64,000 nt of DNA, taken from contig NC_133544.1 in assembly GCF_048773025.1 (NCBI RefSeq), forward strand, positions 76,111,001-76,175,000. Reading direction: 5' to 3'. The notes beneath the pieces were generated by a model that saw only the letters and a program-made list of their open reading frames with translations, did not search any database and had not been told where the DNA came from. Made by a program: the position numbers and the translations under genes. This DNA comes from Camelus bactrianus. Taxonomy: Eukaryota; Chordata; Mammalia; Artiodactyla; Camelidae. Each line of letters starts with the position of its first letter. The stretch's first letter is position 1. This document shows, piece by piece, positions 1 through 12,345 of this stretch.

Positions 1-590
1 GGGACTGTCTCAGTGAGATACCGAGGCACGTCTGTTAGGAGGTGCGATGTGGGGTGTCTTACATCTATGGAGAAGAAAATAAGAAATTATATATGTCCCT
101 CTCCCTCCTCCTTTCCCTGCTCTCCCTTCTTCCCACTTATTACTGATTAGAGCTGTGTGTTCACACTCTAATTCATTACCTTTTGTAACCTACAGCATGT
201 GCCTTTTAAGGTTAAGTTCGTTCTTGTCCTGTGGTTACACCACTAACTCTAGTCAGTTACTCAGAAGCTAAGTTTAAAGTTGGGGCAATTTAATTTTACT
301 GACAGTGGTGTTTGAGTCCTCAACTGGCCTACAGACTTTGGCTATTGCTGACATATTTACTTCCGTTTCAAAGCTCAGGTTTCTCTTTTGGATTTTCCTA
401 ATTACCTCTGTGAATATATTTCTCTTCATCCCTGTTGTGCTGAAATGAAATATAATACAGCAAGATAATATGATTAAAAAAATTACTGAAATAGTACCAT
501 TCTTTGGGAATTGAACATGGGTTGTGTTTCTTGCTGCTGCAGGATTGACTTTCTCAGTCCGAGCCTGATCTTGAAGTAGAATACTTGTTT
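1..590. other. unassigned sequence with a weak minus-strand open frame
   Basis: I recognise no repeat family here. An open frame on the minus strand (stop near 274) runs through this block and on into an L1 scrap beyond 594. Its non-L1 part, roughly 560 down to 274, would encode one hydrophobic stretch (ISVIFLIILSCCIIF) followed by a basic stem with N-x-S/T sequons. That resembles a type II membrane protein, but I could not match it to a family. No strong polypyrimidine tract and acceptor sits upstream. A weak GTAAAA donor-like site lies near its end. Chance is the likelier explanation. Confidence 0.3.
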
Positions 591-593
591 CTT

Positions 594-766
594 TCTTTTT
601 ATTGAGAAATGATTGATGTAAACATTCCATTAGTTTTAGGTGGACAACATGATTTGATACACCTGTATATTGTGAAATGATTACCCCCATAAATGAATAC
701 CTATTACCCCACATGATTACAATTTTTTCTTGTGATGAGAACTTTTAAGATCTATCTTAGCAATAG
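594..766 (-). repeat. L1 3'-UTR fragment (old L1M-type)
   Basis: The plus strand reads as the reverse complement of an L1 3' end: TTATTGAGAAATGATTGATG, then ACAACATGATTTGATACAC, GTGAAATGATTACC and CTTGTGATGAGAACTTTTAAG. The same motif order recurs in the L1s at 6873, 57925 and 59668. Only the 3' untranslated end remains and no ORF2 sequence follows. The divergence suggests an old mammalian L1. Confidence 0.7.
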
Positions 767-3225
767 AAGAGTTGCTGAGGTTGAAAATTCAACCCCCTTT
801 GGGGCTCTTCCATGCTTACTATAATTAACACCTGGGCCCAAGCAGCTTTTTCTGCTCTCTGCCTGCAGGAGGTAAGAGTCTCTTTATATTTTGCCAAGGA
901 GGGTCTCAGGCTTCCTCGTTTTACCTTAAAGTGGTGATTAATGATCCTTAGCCCTTCATTGCTATTTTCAGCACATTGGGTCCACCCAGGAGCAGCCAGC
1001 CAATTCCATGCTCTCTGGAATGTAATAACTTCCCCTGTACTTCTCAAATGCCTTGTATGTTTCCCCTGATGGTGCATTCACTTCCACTGATAGTCTATTC
1101 CAGTTTATCATCCATAGAGTTTTCAACAATTGCATCACCACAGCAAGCCAGGGACTATCTGTACTCCTTCTACTACCAATAATGGGCTCCTCTTTGCTAG
1201 CTGGTCACTGAGTGATTCAGCTCCAAAATCCGTTTGAGAATCTGATTTGTAGGATCATTTCCAGACCAACTGTGGCAGATCAGTTTCCCTGGGAAAACAG
1301 ACTCTGAGACTTTGGGATTTTCATGCGTGTGTTCAGGCATGCTCTCTGGATCAGTATCTTTGAGGGAACAGTGAATGTAGGATTGGGCTGAGGGAGAAGC
1401 TGAACTACAGTGCAGTTGCTACAGCAGCTTCAGCCAGTATTGTAGGGAACTCTCAAACTAGGCCGTTCAGCAGTTTCCCAGTTCAGGTAAGGGGCCAGTC
1501 TCTTGTATCAGCACGTCAGCCAGTTACTAGATTGTCCTTGGGGAGGAGGAGTAATACTTGCAGCTTCCTTCAGTCAAGAGCAATGGCTGGATGGGGACAC
1601 GGCTGTGAGCCTTCAGTAGCCGACACCCCTTGTGGCTGGGGGTGTGAGTGCCTTAGTCCTGAAGGTGGTGCAGCACAGCATTTACTACAAGACTGATGGA
1701 AAATTAAGAGGTATTTTTCCAGGGACAGGAATATTGCTACAAGGGTTGAAAAACATCCCCACGCTTTCTGTGACATTGGGTTCCTCGGACTTAGAAAAAG
1801 ATCACACTACCAAGTTCTACAGGTGATCTAGTAGACTTAAGCCTGCTTGACAGCAGCACCTTAGAGGTGCTGAATCATGAGTGTCTGGCTACCTGTGTAC
1901 CTGTAAGCAAGGTATTAAGTGTCGTATGAGTCTTAATATCCCCTGTGTATAACCTTGCATAAAGAGGGGGAAGCTCAGCACGATTGTGATTTTGAGTGGA
2001 CCCCCGAGACACACAATGACCTGCTGGCATGTGAGACCCTGGATGAATCAGTAGGGCTAGACAGAGAAGGCTCATTCCACGGTTGTGAGATCGCTGTTGC
2101 TCCTGGGAGTTGCCCCTCATGCTGTTGGGCTATGCTTTCTCTTATCATTCTGGATTTTACCTAAATAGAAGTGGGCCTAGCTCAAGGAGCCTCTGTTCCC
2201 AAATTGGTGGACAGTCTGAAATCATTAATTGGGGGGATCATCTCATTGGTGATATGTGATTTTACTTCTACTTTGATTATGGTGGAATAATTTACCTTTA
2301 TAGCATTAATGTAAATTACTGCGGTAGATTCTGCTGTTCAAGATGCTTGCTGCTTTCCCCCTCGGGAAGAATTATATATCCCCACCTGCTCCTTTGACAC
2401 CAAGCTCAGCTGTGTACATTGCAATGAAGTGAAATGGTTAATGAGTGAAAATTTCGTGTCACTGCTGAATAGAAGCTTTAAGCATCGTTGCGTTGTCTGT
2501 GACTTGGCTCCCTTTTCCTCTCCCACAAGATGAGAAATATTCCATTTAGGGGCTGCTCTGTCAGTCTGGGCCTTGACATAAGGATTCAGGGAACACACCC
2601 GCAGCTGATTGATGTTGAAAATGCAGAGTGAGTGAGAAATAAACCTGTGCTGTTGTCGAAAACTCAAATTTTTAAGGGGTTGCTCATGATCGCACTATAA
2701 TTTAGCTAAAACTGATTGATACAGTTGGATTTCATAGGTTTCATTTTGTATGTATTTCATTTGGAGACTTGATATATGTACTTAAAAATGTCTAAAGGGC
2801 ACTAGACTAGTAATCCTCTCTGGTAGGAATATTGCTAAAGTAAAATTTGCCTTTGTATTTCATTCCTATAATCTGGTCATTTTAGTGTGTTGCTTTCCTT
2901 TCATTTTCCTGACAACAGCTAAGGCATGGAGAAGAAAGGAAGACAGACAGGGACGTAAGGAAGATAAACTGTTTAAAAAAAGATCCTGGCTGAGGGAGGT
3001 GGTGGTGGACAGGAGGGGTTGATAATGGGTGGAAATAATAGCAGCTTTATAATTAAAAAAAGATAAATTAATTTTGAATTCACAGTTTTGGAAGGTATAT
3101 GTTTTTAATCTTTTTGAAAATAATGCTGTAAGTAGCCTGTTGTGCAGTTCTGGAAGGATCAAGGGGAAAAATAAAGTCTGTCTTGCACCTTGCTCTTCAC
3201 TCAAATGTAGTGCACATTTGCTGGA
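767..3225. other. unassigned, mostly single-copy-looking sequence
   Basis: There is no clear gene. The short open frames (up to about 110 codons) show no domain, no codon pattern and no flanking splice signals that I trust. Part of it (about 1260-1580) vaguely recalls an LTR in minus orientation but is too decayed to call. Confidence 0.4.
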
Positions 3226-3228
3226 TTT

Positions 3229-3293
3229 TCTCTCTCTCTCGCACACACACATACACACACATGCATACACATGCAGGAAAACACACATACACT
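3229..3293. repeat. compound (CT)n/(CA)n microsatellite
   Basis: A short CT run passes into CA repeats interrupted by AT and GC steps (CACACACACATACACACAC and similar). It is an ordinary dinucleotide microsatellite, potentially length-polymorphic. Confidence 0.85.
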
Positions 3294-3299
3294 CAGTAA

Positions 3300-3950
3300 A
3301 GTTAAGGTTTTATTTCTTTCATTGATGTCTGATACTTAAAATAGTAACACAAACAGCAAAACCATAGTTTTAGTTAATTTAAAGGAGTTTTTCTATATAT
3401 TTGCCTAATTTATTCCATTTTGAGGCGGGGCATAAGGATTCCTGTTGGACCATATTGCTTGAATTTTATACAAATATAAAAGTATGATTCACCAAAAAAA
3501 TTTATACAATTCCTAAAAGAAGAGCTACCATTTAAAATAGGCTTTTATGTGAGACACTGTACTAAGTCCACTCCATGATGTATAGGCAGTACAAACAAGA
3601 TGGATAGCTTCTGCAAAATGGGGCTTTGGAGACCAAACTCACTGGTTTGTCAAAATAGGAAGTAGTTAAATAAGAATGCATGTGGAGTGCGTAGCTTAGT
3701 GTGTGACACAGAGGAAATAGGAATAAATGATAACTAGCAGGCACTCTAGTATAGTACTTTCCTCCCACCAAATGATACAAGTTTTTAGCTTCATTTTCCC
3801 CGTTTTTCAAATTGGAGAAGATACCAGAGAAAATGGACCAGGGTCAGTGTATTGAGATAAAAACTTTCTGTGTTTTCAGTGTCTCCTGACTTGCTCCTTT
3901 CTCTCTTATTTTGTACCCTGCTAACACCTGGCTGTCCTTCCCTTTTTGGA
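3300..3950. other. AT-rich unassigned sequence
   Basis: Nothing recognisable was found: no repeat family and no coding signal. The short minus-strand frame near 3562-3810 looks like chance. Confidence 0.35.
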
Positions 3951-3954
3951 ATTG

Positions 3955-4470
3955 GATTGTGGCAGACAGGATTCTAAGATTCTGTCCCTTATGCACATGC
4001 CCTGTGTTATACCCTCCTCTTGAGTGTGGGCAGAGCCTATGAGTATGATGGGATACCATTCCCATGATTAGGTTACCACTCCACTGATTTGGAGGGAAAT
4101 TACTCTGTGTGGGCTTGATTTTTAAGAGAAGGCAAGGCATCAGGGCTGCTTCTGCTGGCCTTGAGGGGACAGACTGCCAAGCTGTGAGGAGGGCGACATG
4201 ACAAAGACCCAAGAGAGGCTTTTTGGTCCCCCAACAATAGCTCACAAGAAAAGAGAACTCAGTCATAGGGCCATAAAGAAATGAACTCTGTCAACAAGCC
4301 ACTGGAGCCTGGAAGTAGACCTTTGAGATATGGATGCAGCTGCTGACACCTTGATTTCAGCCTTCTAACACCCTTGGCTGAGGAATTGCAGAACTGTAAG
4401 ATAAAAATAAGTATTGTTTTAAGAAGCTAAGTTGTAATTTATTATATAGCAGTAGAAAACTAATAAGATG
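3955..4470 (+). repeat. MLT1-type (MaLR) LTR remnant
   Basis: The motif order is that of an old mammalian MaLR-type LTR. It opens with a GCAGACAGGATTCTAAGAT-like start, then CTTGAGTGTGGGCAGAGCC, a GATGGGATACCATTCCC block and an AACTCTGTCAACAAGCCACTGGAGC block. It continues with GACACCTTGATTTCAGCC, a degenerate polyadenylation region and the terminal AGCAGTAGAAAACTAATAAGA. It stands alone with no internal region, so it is a solo LTR fossil. Subfamily is from memory and not certain. Confidence 0.6.
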
Positions 4471-4474
4471 AAAC

Positions 4475-6060
4475 ACACATCTTAGGGCATGGGACCTGGC
4501 CTCCTGACTGACTGCTGGTGTGAGATGATGTAACTCAGAAGTGCAGGGGAATTAATTCCTCCTGGGATAAAGATTGACCAATGGGAATGAAAGAAGGGAG
4601 GAAGAGGAGCATACATTCTCACCCTTTCCCCTCACCCTCAGTGGATTACTCTGATTTTTGTTTTCCTTGTTACTCTTCTAAAGAAGCCCTACATGCCAAG
4701 GAGATGTTTAACTTGCTCTGTCTTCTCACAGCCTGTGAGTTGCAGCCAGCTTGGTAGTGTATCACCTCACACATTTCTGATTTCTTCCCTCTTCATCCAC
4801 ACACCCCAAATAAGATGTTAGCACTTGAATCCTTACCCCAGTTCTGCTTTCTGAAGACCTGGTCTGAGTCAGTTACACAACATTTAAGTGGCAGAACCAG
4901 AATTGAGTGCATGTCTGACTGTAGAGCTTGAGTTAATTTCAGGCTACCTGATTTCATTGTAAGGAAATTAAATTTAAAAGTGAAAAATACGTACATGGTA
5001 GACGCAGCACACAATTTCTATGCTAATAACCTCTCAGGAGGACGTGTAATAGGGATTTCAGATTGTCTTGTTATTCAAAATAGAGTTTATCTGTTAGAAG
5101 GAACAGTTTCTGGCTCTTTCAGTAGGTTCAATTTAACATACATTTGGGGACAAAGAATTCTGTTGCATAAGTGATAGATTCCTGTAATGTTCATTTGCTA
5201 GTACATCTTGAGACAATAGTATGATAAAGAGTCACTTGCTTTTTCTATAGTGAAGACAGAATTTCAGGCATACCCTTTTCTGTTTTTGTTTTTTTAATAG
5301 TTAATTTCCTAAGGTTGGAATTTTGCCTTGAACTATTTCTTAGATGCTCTTTTCTTTGAGTACAGTGTTCAATGAGCCTGGGGCAGAGTTTGAGGCAAAT
5401 AAATAGAAAGAGTACCCAAGTTCCTCTTTAACACTGAGTTCTGTTGGTGAGTAAAATTGTTCCTTTCAGATTGATTAATCTTGTTGGTGCAATAGGGCCT
5501 GATAGGGTGAGCATCACACTTTGCTCCCTTAATGACGGAGTCCAGAGAGTAGGTTAGCTCTGAGTTCTGGTTTATTTTTTTCCTTATTTCTCCTGGGTAA
5601 CTTGATGACCAGGACTACAGGTTGAGTATGTTGCTTTTAAATACTTGTTCTTGAGGATTCAGTTACAGATTCCTTGGAAATGTCTGCGTTGCCCTAGTTC
5701 TTTGAAATTTTTTACTGATAGTGTGGGTTGAGTTATTTGGCTGTCTCGTCCATACCCCAGCATGCCTGAGTCACATGTGGTTGAATGGGATGTGACTATG
5801 TGACTGAAGCTTGGCCAGACATTCTCTCTCAGGAATTTGGAGTTGAGATGGAGACCAACAAGGAGATAGGCCTCATCTCCTGACCAGAAGGCATGTAGAC
5901 CTGGGAGCTGCAGGGTGGTCATCTCCCCTCTGTATGTGGATGAAGAAGGTAAAAGCCAATCTGGTTTTATTTTTTATGTGACTTCGTTCTTTCCCATTTT
6001 TATAGAAATGCAGTATGAAGACAGCAGGGATGGTTTTTCATTTTTTCCCTTCTGGACTTG
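4475..6060. other. unassigned sequence
   Basis: No repeat family or gene was recognised with confidence. The block around 5690-5930 has the feel of an old interspersed repeat (a long mixed-composition stretch with a minus-strand frame of 87 codons), but I cannot name it. Confidence 0.35.
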
Positions 6061-6061
6061 C

Positions 6062-6151
6062 TTTTTTTTAAATGGAGGCACCGGGGATTGAACCCAGGAC
6101 CTTGTGCGTGCTAAGCATGTGTTCTACCACTGAGGTATTATCCTACCCTCC
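6062..6151 (-). repeat. tRNA-Ala-derived SINE (camelid type)
   Basis: Read on the minus strand this is a tRNA-like body: an A-box region with GGTAGAACACATGCTTAGCA, where AGC sits as the tRNA-Ala anticodon, then a B box in CCTGGGTTCAATCCC. The T-rich stretch at the left is the reverse-complemented A-rich tail. The element is old enough to have lost a clean A box. No target-site duplication is obvious. SINEs of this build are abundant in camelids. ID-type rodent SINEs also derive from tRNA-Ala, but their sequence differs in the anticodon arm. Confidence 0.8.
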
Positions 6152-6610
6152 AGATCCACTCATCACCTTCTTCCTCCCTGCTTTGTTTCCAGGAGACTGA
6201 TCTCCACCATCGATTTTATGTGATTCCCTTGCCCTCTGGCTTCCAGGTGGGTTTGGCCAATGTGGAGAGTCATTAGGAGATCAACAAGCAGAAATGGAGG
6301 TTGGAGTATTTATTTCCTTGCTTCCTCCCTCTCAGGCTACTGATTTGCAGTGGTTGCCTTTCTGGAGCAGGGTCACAAATCTTACAGGGTGATTTTTCTC
6401 TTTCAGCTACAGCTATAGGTCTCAGTATATTTCAATAAATGAACCCCAGGCAGACTCTATTACAGGCACTAGCCCTAAAGGAGAAAGAGGAGGGATCTTC
6501 ATCTTGCCTTGCTTTTTTCTCTTAACTCTGTCCTAAACCCTTTGTATTTGATCCAATTATGCCTTTTAAGAGTGTCTTTTATTTCCTGCTGGGATCATGA
6601 CTGATGAATG
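6152..6610 (+). repeat. old interspersed repeat, LTR-like
   Basis: It carries a recognisable series: TCCCTTGCCCTCTGGCTTCC, GTTTGGCCAATGTGGAG, AGTATTTATTTCCTTGCTTC and the terminal TTTCCTGCTGGGATCATGAC. I recall this order from an old mammalian LTR-like repeat family but cannot name it. A weaker relative may lie at 42640-43100 on the other strand. Confidence 0.4.
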
Positions 6611-6872
6611 ACCTATGCTCCTGAAGTTCTAATTCCTTTTGGTCCCTGACTGTGAAACAAACCTATGATCTTACAATAAATTTGTTTTGCTTTAACTAGT
6701 TAAATGGGTCTTAAAACCAACTAGCCCTTAAAAATGAAGGTTCCTTGAATTACATATACTTATATAATGGATACATAGCCCTAAACAATTTTTCAAAACA
6801 GGATAAAAAGTTCGTTTATAAATCAAGTGGGCTGTTTGTTACTGTGTATATGCTACTAGGATTTGTAATGCA
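6611..6872. other. AT-rich unassigned spacer
   Basis: No gene or repeat family was recognised. It separates the old repeat from the L1 that begins near 6873. Confidence 0.35.
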
Positions 6873-9800
6873 TTTTTTCTTTCAGTTTTATTGAGATACA
6901 GTTGGCACATAACATTATATTGGTTTTAAATGTACAACATGATTTTGTATGTATATATGGTGAAATGATTACTGCAGTAAGTTCCATTAACATCCATCAC
7001 CTCACCTAGTTACAAATTATTTTTTTTTTTGTAATGAGAAGTTTTAAGATTTGCTCTTGTAACTTTTAAATATATGATATATTATTAACTTTAGTCACCA
7101 TGCTCTGTACATTACATCCCCAGAACTTATTTATCTTATAACTGGAAGTTTGTATCTTTTGACCACCTTCACCCATTTCACCAACCCCCAACCTCTGGCA
7201 ACCACCAATCTGTTGTCTATATCTCTGAGTTTGGTTGGTTGGCTGTTTGGTTGGTTTTGATTCCACATGTAAGTGAGGTCATAAAGTATTTTTTTTTTCT
7301 CTGTCTGACTTCTTTCACTTAGATGTCTATTCAGTTCCTCTGCCCATTTGAACTAGATTATTTGGGTTTTTGCTGTTGAGTTGAATGAATTCTTTATATA
7401 TTTTGGATATTAACCTCTTATCAGCTATATGATTTGTAAATATTTTCTCCAGTTCTGCAGTTTGCCTTTTCAGGTTATTAATGGTTTCCTTTTCTGTACA
7501 GAAGCTTTTTAGTTTGATGTAGTCTCACTTGTTTTTGCTTTTGTTGCCTTTACTTTTGTTGTCTAACATTAAAAAAAAAAAATCACCAAGACTGATATAA
7601 AGGCCCCATGCTTTCTTATAGGAGTTTATGGTTTCAGGTCTTTTATTCAAGTAATCCATTTTGAGTTGATTTTTGTGTATGGTGTCAGATGGGAGTCCAA
7701 TTTCATTCTTTTGCATGTGGCTCTCCAGTTTTCCCAACACCGTTTGCTGAAGAGACTGTCCTTTCCCCATTGTGTATTTTTGGCTCTATTGCCATTAAAT
7801 TAATTGACCATAAATATGTGGTCAGTTTTTTATTCTGGGCTTCCTACTTTGTTCCATTGATCTGTCTTTTTATGCCAATATCATACCGTATTGATTACCA
7901 TAACTTTGTAGTACACTTTGAAATCAGGAAATGTGATGCTTCTAGCTTTGTTCTTTCTCAAGCATGTTTTAGCTATTTGGGTTCTTTTGAGGTTCTACAC
8001 AAATTTTAGGATTGTGTGTTCTATTTCTGTGAAAAATGTCATTGGAATTTTGACAGGAATTATACTGAATCTACAGATTGCTTTGTGTAATATGGATATT
8101 TTAACAACATTAATTTTTTTCAATCCATGAGTATGGAATGGCTTTCCATTTATTTGTGTCTTCTTCAGTTTCTTCAAGCAATGTGTTAGTTTTCAGTATA
8201 TAGATCTTTCACCTCCTTGGTTAAATTTATTCCTGGGAATTTCATTGTTTATGATGCAGTTGTAAATGGGATTGTTTTAATTTCTCGTTCTGATTGTTCA
8301 TTATTAGTGTATAGAAATGCAACTGACTTTTGCATATTGATTTTGTATCCTGCAACTTTACTGAATTTGCTTAACAGTTTTCTGATGGAGTCTTTGGGTT
8401 TGTTTGTTTTTTGTAGGCAAAAAAGTTTTAAGAAGTTGTACTTCTTCCTTTCCAATTTTTGGATGCCTTTTATTTTTTTTTTCTTGCTAATAGCTAGGAC
8501 TTCAAGCTTTGGGCTTGTCATATATGGCATTTATTATGTTGAAGTATGTTCTCCTACACCCAGTTTGAGATTTTTAAAATCATGAATGAGTGTTGAGTTT
8601 TGTCAAATGCTTTTCTTGCACCTATTGCAGTTATCATGATTTTAATCCTTCATTTTAAAAATGTGGTGTATCACATTAATTTTGTGTATGTTGAACCATC
8701 CCTGCATCCCTGGAATAAATCCCACTTAATGATGATTCCCATGATCCTTTAATCTATTTTAGAATTTGGTTTGCTAATATGTTGAAGATTTTTGCTTCTC
8801 AGTTCGCTAGGGATATTGTTCTATGTTTTTCTTTTCTTGTATATTCCTTGTCTGCTTTTGGCATCAGGGTAATGTTGGCCTCATAAAATGAGTTTGGCAG
8901 TGTTCTATTTTTTTGAAAGAGTTTGAGAAGGATTGGTTTTAATTCTTCTTTAAATGTTTGATAGAATTCACTAGTGAAGCCATCTGGTCCTGAACTTAGG
9001 TTTGTTGGAAGGTTTTTGACTTCTGATTCAATTTTATTACTCATTTCTCATTCTTTGATTCAATCTTGATGGTTTCTAGAAATTTATCAGTTTCTTCTAC
9101 ATTGTCAGATTGGGTGTATAACTATTATAGAGTCTTAAGATCTTTGTATTTGTGTGGTATTAGGTGCAACATCTCTTCTGACTTTGAATCCTCTTTTTTT
9201 TTTCTTGGTGAGTGTAGCTAAAGGTTTGTCAGTTTTGTTTATCTTCTCAAAATACCGGCTGTTAGTTTCATTGATATTTTCTATTGTCTTGTAATTTTTT
9301 TCATTTTTTTCTGCTCTAATCTTTGTTATTTCATTCCTTCTAACTTTGGGCTTAGTTTCTTTTCCTAGTTCCTTGAGGTGTAAAGTTAGGTTGTTTTATT
9401 TGAGATCTTTCTCATTTCTTAATCTAGTCACTATCACTATGAACTTCCCTTTTTTGATGCATCCCCTAAGTTTTGTATCCTGTATTTTCATTTTGTCTCA
9501 AGATGTTTTTTTGATTTCTTCTTTGACCCATTGCCTATTGTTTCATCTCCACATTTTTGTTAAATTTTCAGTTTTCTTCTTGTAACTGATTTCTAATTTC
9601 ATACCTTTGTGGTCAGAAAAAATGCTTGATATGATTTCAATCTTCTTAACTTAATATTAAGAACCTGTTCTGTGGCCTAACATATGATACATCCTGAAGA
9701 ATGTTCCATGTGCCCTTGAAGGATGTGTATTCTGCTTTTGGATGGAATGTTCTGTAAATGTCTGTTTAGTTTACACCCAGTGTGGCTTTACTGATTTTTT

Positions 9801-9998
9801 CCATCTGGATGATCTAACCATTGCTGACAGTGGGATATTGAAGTCCTGTTCTATTACCGTGTTGCTCTCTGTTTCTCCCTCTGTGTCCATTAATATCTGC
9901 TTTATATTTTTAGGTGCTTCTGTGTTGGGTGCATAAATACTTACAAATGTTATATCCTCTCTTTGATTTGACCCTTCTATCATTATATAGTATGTGTT
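6873..9998 (-). mobile_element. L1 LINE, 5'-truncated, internally deleted
   Basis: The L1 lies with its 3' end at the low coordinate. After the 3' UTR (6873-7290), an abrupt jump near 7316 joins the end of ORF2 to sequence well upstream in ORF2, so roughly 0.6-0.7 kb of the ORF2 C-terminal part is missing. Going up in coordinate it then covers the region before the RT, the RT (8799-9044 reads [20 protein letters not shown] and [13 protein letters not shown], typical of L1 RT) and part of the endonuclease domain (9771-9983 reads EDITFVSIYAPNTEAP and DFNIP). It ends inside the endonuclease, about 100 codons after the ORF2 start. Many stops and frameshifts are present, so it is dead. The 3'-UTR type suggests an older L1M-class element. 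Confidence 0.9.
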
Positions 9999-9999
9999 T

Positions 10000-10065
10000 G
10001 GTTTAGCACAGTGACTAGCACATACTATCAGGACATGAGGTGTTTACTGAATGAACATGACTCTA
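10000..10065 (+). repeat. L2/MIR-type 3' end fragment
   Basis: TTTAGCACAGTGACTAGCAC followed by a degenerate GGTGTTTACTGAATGAA matches the shared tail of L2/MIR elements (cactgcctggcacatagtagg...aataaatgtttgttgaatgaa). It abuts the 5' end of the L1. Confidence 0.5.
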
Positions 10066-12180
10066 ATCCTTCTCCCTTTCTTCAGGATAGGGCCTGCGCA
10101 GCCCCATTTCAAACCTTTTATTTATTCATGGTACTGGTAGTTTTTCAAAAAGTGTATTTCCGATGTCTCATAAATTACCTTAAATTTTATGTGAGCCAAG
10201 ATAGGCATAATAAAAAAGGAGAAAAAAATCCTGTTTGCTGTTTGTGAACAGGCAAATTGGTTAAAAATTTTCAATTAATGGCAACTAATTCATTATATTG
10301 GGGTGAGAGCAGTAGGTAGGGGAGGACTGTAGTGTCCTCCCTGACAGACTAACTGCTAGGGGTTATGCTGTGCTTAAAATCGTGCTTTGCTGTGTGGTGT
10401 CTTGCTGATTCCATTATGCCACAGGCACCATCATGCAAGTTTGGTAAAGCCCTGTCACTCTGTTCTGCTGGACACCCTAACCTTCTTGCACAGAAGGTTC
10501 ATTTGCAATTGATTGGATAATTTTCTAGTGCGATCCAGCTAAGTTTCTTACTGAAATTAAATGGCTGCAGTTTTAAAATGGAATCCTGAGTTTAGTGTAT
10601 GTCTTGGTCATTTGAAAAGCTGATTAAGGCCACGTGCTTGTACTGGGGGTCCAAGACTAGGGAATTAAGGCTGAGGAAGAAAAGGGCAAATATGACATGA
10701 GACATGAAGCAGTATGGTGTTACGTGCTCCTGGCTAACTTTGTGCAGTGAGCTGGAGGGACACTTGTCATCTGTGCTCACTTGGCAAAAGGAGAATGACC
10801 ACACTACCTCATGGATTATTGTTTTGAATGTGTTAATCTGTGTAACGTGTTTAGAATGCTGCACATAGTAAGACCTGTTTAAGCTATTGTTTTTTGAGAA
10901 ATAGACCTTGCTCCAGGGCTGCGTGATATTGTTCAGGTAAACTCATCAGTTGCAACTAGCTTGGATTATATTCTATTTCTAAAATAAAATTCTCACTGAA
11001 TCAGTAAATATTCATTAACAAATTTCTATGCTTCAGAAGCAAAGAATATGATAAAGTCTTAGCCTGGGGCCTCTAAAAGTCAGAGCGTTAAGACAAGGAT
11101 TAAGGTGCTACGACTTTGAGAGGCGCAAGCACAGGGCAATGAGTGTGAGGGTGGAAGGGAAGTGAGTCAAGGAAAGATGTGAAGCAGTTCAAGCATTACC
11201 CCTCTGCTCAATCAGCTGTTGGAGGACATAGCGTGTGGCTCAGCAGTTGTATTTCACTCCCCACGTAGGGCTTCTCCAGGAAAGAGCCACACCTCAAAAA
11301 TCTCACAAGGGAGAGAAAGGAGAGACCTTTATCTGTCTGCCTTCTCTTGTCTTTTGTTCCCTACTGGTCCTCAAGGGGCGCTAACTCTCCTGTACCACTA
11401 ATCCGTCAACAGTTCATCAGGGTGTCAGATCCATGTCCTGCGTTGTGGTGTTTGATCTAAATCCAGAAGTAGAGGGGCAACTCTGCATGGGTAAGTTGAT
11501 AAGAGGGAAAAAGAAGGAAGCTTCTGTGTCCACTGGTGGGATAGAAGTCCCTCCAATTCAGTGTTGTTCCCTCAATGACTGCTGGGTGGATTTGTGTACA
11601 CCTTATATCTCACTCTGGTTCAAAAAAACTCATCAACAACCCAGTGTCCTGAGGGTGTCTGCTTGATAAAGACTGTTGCCCACTTTCTCCTGTTCCTATC
11701 TATGCCTTCTTTTGGACTTTTGGAGATCTCTGAGGAAAGAAACAATTATTTTTATGAATGGCATGCTCGGCATCTTTTGTAAACTCATGTGTACCCTTCA
11801 GTATAAGAATATGTAAAAACTCTTATCTGCTCTGTTAAATCCAAAAATCCCTGAAGACAGGAACCATGAATTATCTTCTCTGAATTTTGCAAAGCTCTCA
11901 GCAACAAGATGGTCAAGGATGAATAAATAAATATTGGTCATAGAGACTAACCCTTAGATCTTCCCTGCCATGTCTGATATCACGTCCTTGTCATTTCTAC
12001 CTTCAGGGACTGGTCCACTTGTCACCTTAGCCAAAAGTGATAAAACTTTCCTGAGAGATCTTGTTGCATGAAGTATCCCCCATCGAATTTCCCATGGCAT
12101 TTTATTGGAAAATCTGAATGCATCCTGTGATACTTGGCATTGCAATCTAGTTAAAGGTGTATTTTAAAAAATCTCACTTT
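10066..12180. other. unassigned sequence with possible L2 tail
   Basis: There is no gene I can support. The 90-codon minus-strand frame at 10592-10864 and two frames of 60-77 codons at 11219-11666 lack any domain signature. A stretch near 11850-11940 (CCTGAAGACAGGAACCATG ... GAATAAATAAATATTGG) looks like an L2 3' tail, weakly supported. Confidence 0.35.
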
Positions 12181-12184
12181 TGCT

Positions 12185-12345
12185 TATTTTATTCAGTAAA
12201 TGTTGAAAACCTATGTCTAGGAACTAGAGTTACCTAAAGGAGAAGACTTGACTGTTGTCTTCAAAGAGCTTACAATTCAGGAGAGAAGGATTCACAAAAC
12301 AATATCTCCATCACAGTCATATTGTTAGGCTAAAGCTGCAGTGTG
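12185..12345 (+). repeat. L2-type fragment
   Basis: ATTCAGTAAATGTTGAAAAC, then CTAGGAACTAGAGTTACC and TCAAAGAGCTTACAATTCAG follow the L2 pattern (attcaacaaatatttattgag ... ctaggcactggggatac ... gagcttacattctag). It is heavily diverged. Confidence 0.5.

Noticed and set aside
1260-1580. Possible further copy of the ERVL-type LTR
   Set aside because: Some phrases (CTCTGGATCAGTATCTTTGAG, GGGCTGAGGGAGAAGC) recall the family layout, but the similarity to the copies at 39575 and 63617 is too weak by eye.
6062-6151. Functional tRNA-Ala gene
   Set aside because: The tRNA-like body is mutated in stem and A-box positions, carries a T-rich tail on the opposite strand and fits a SINE better.
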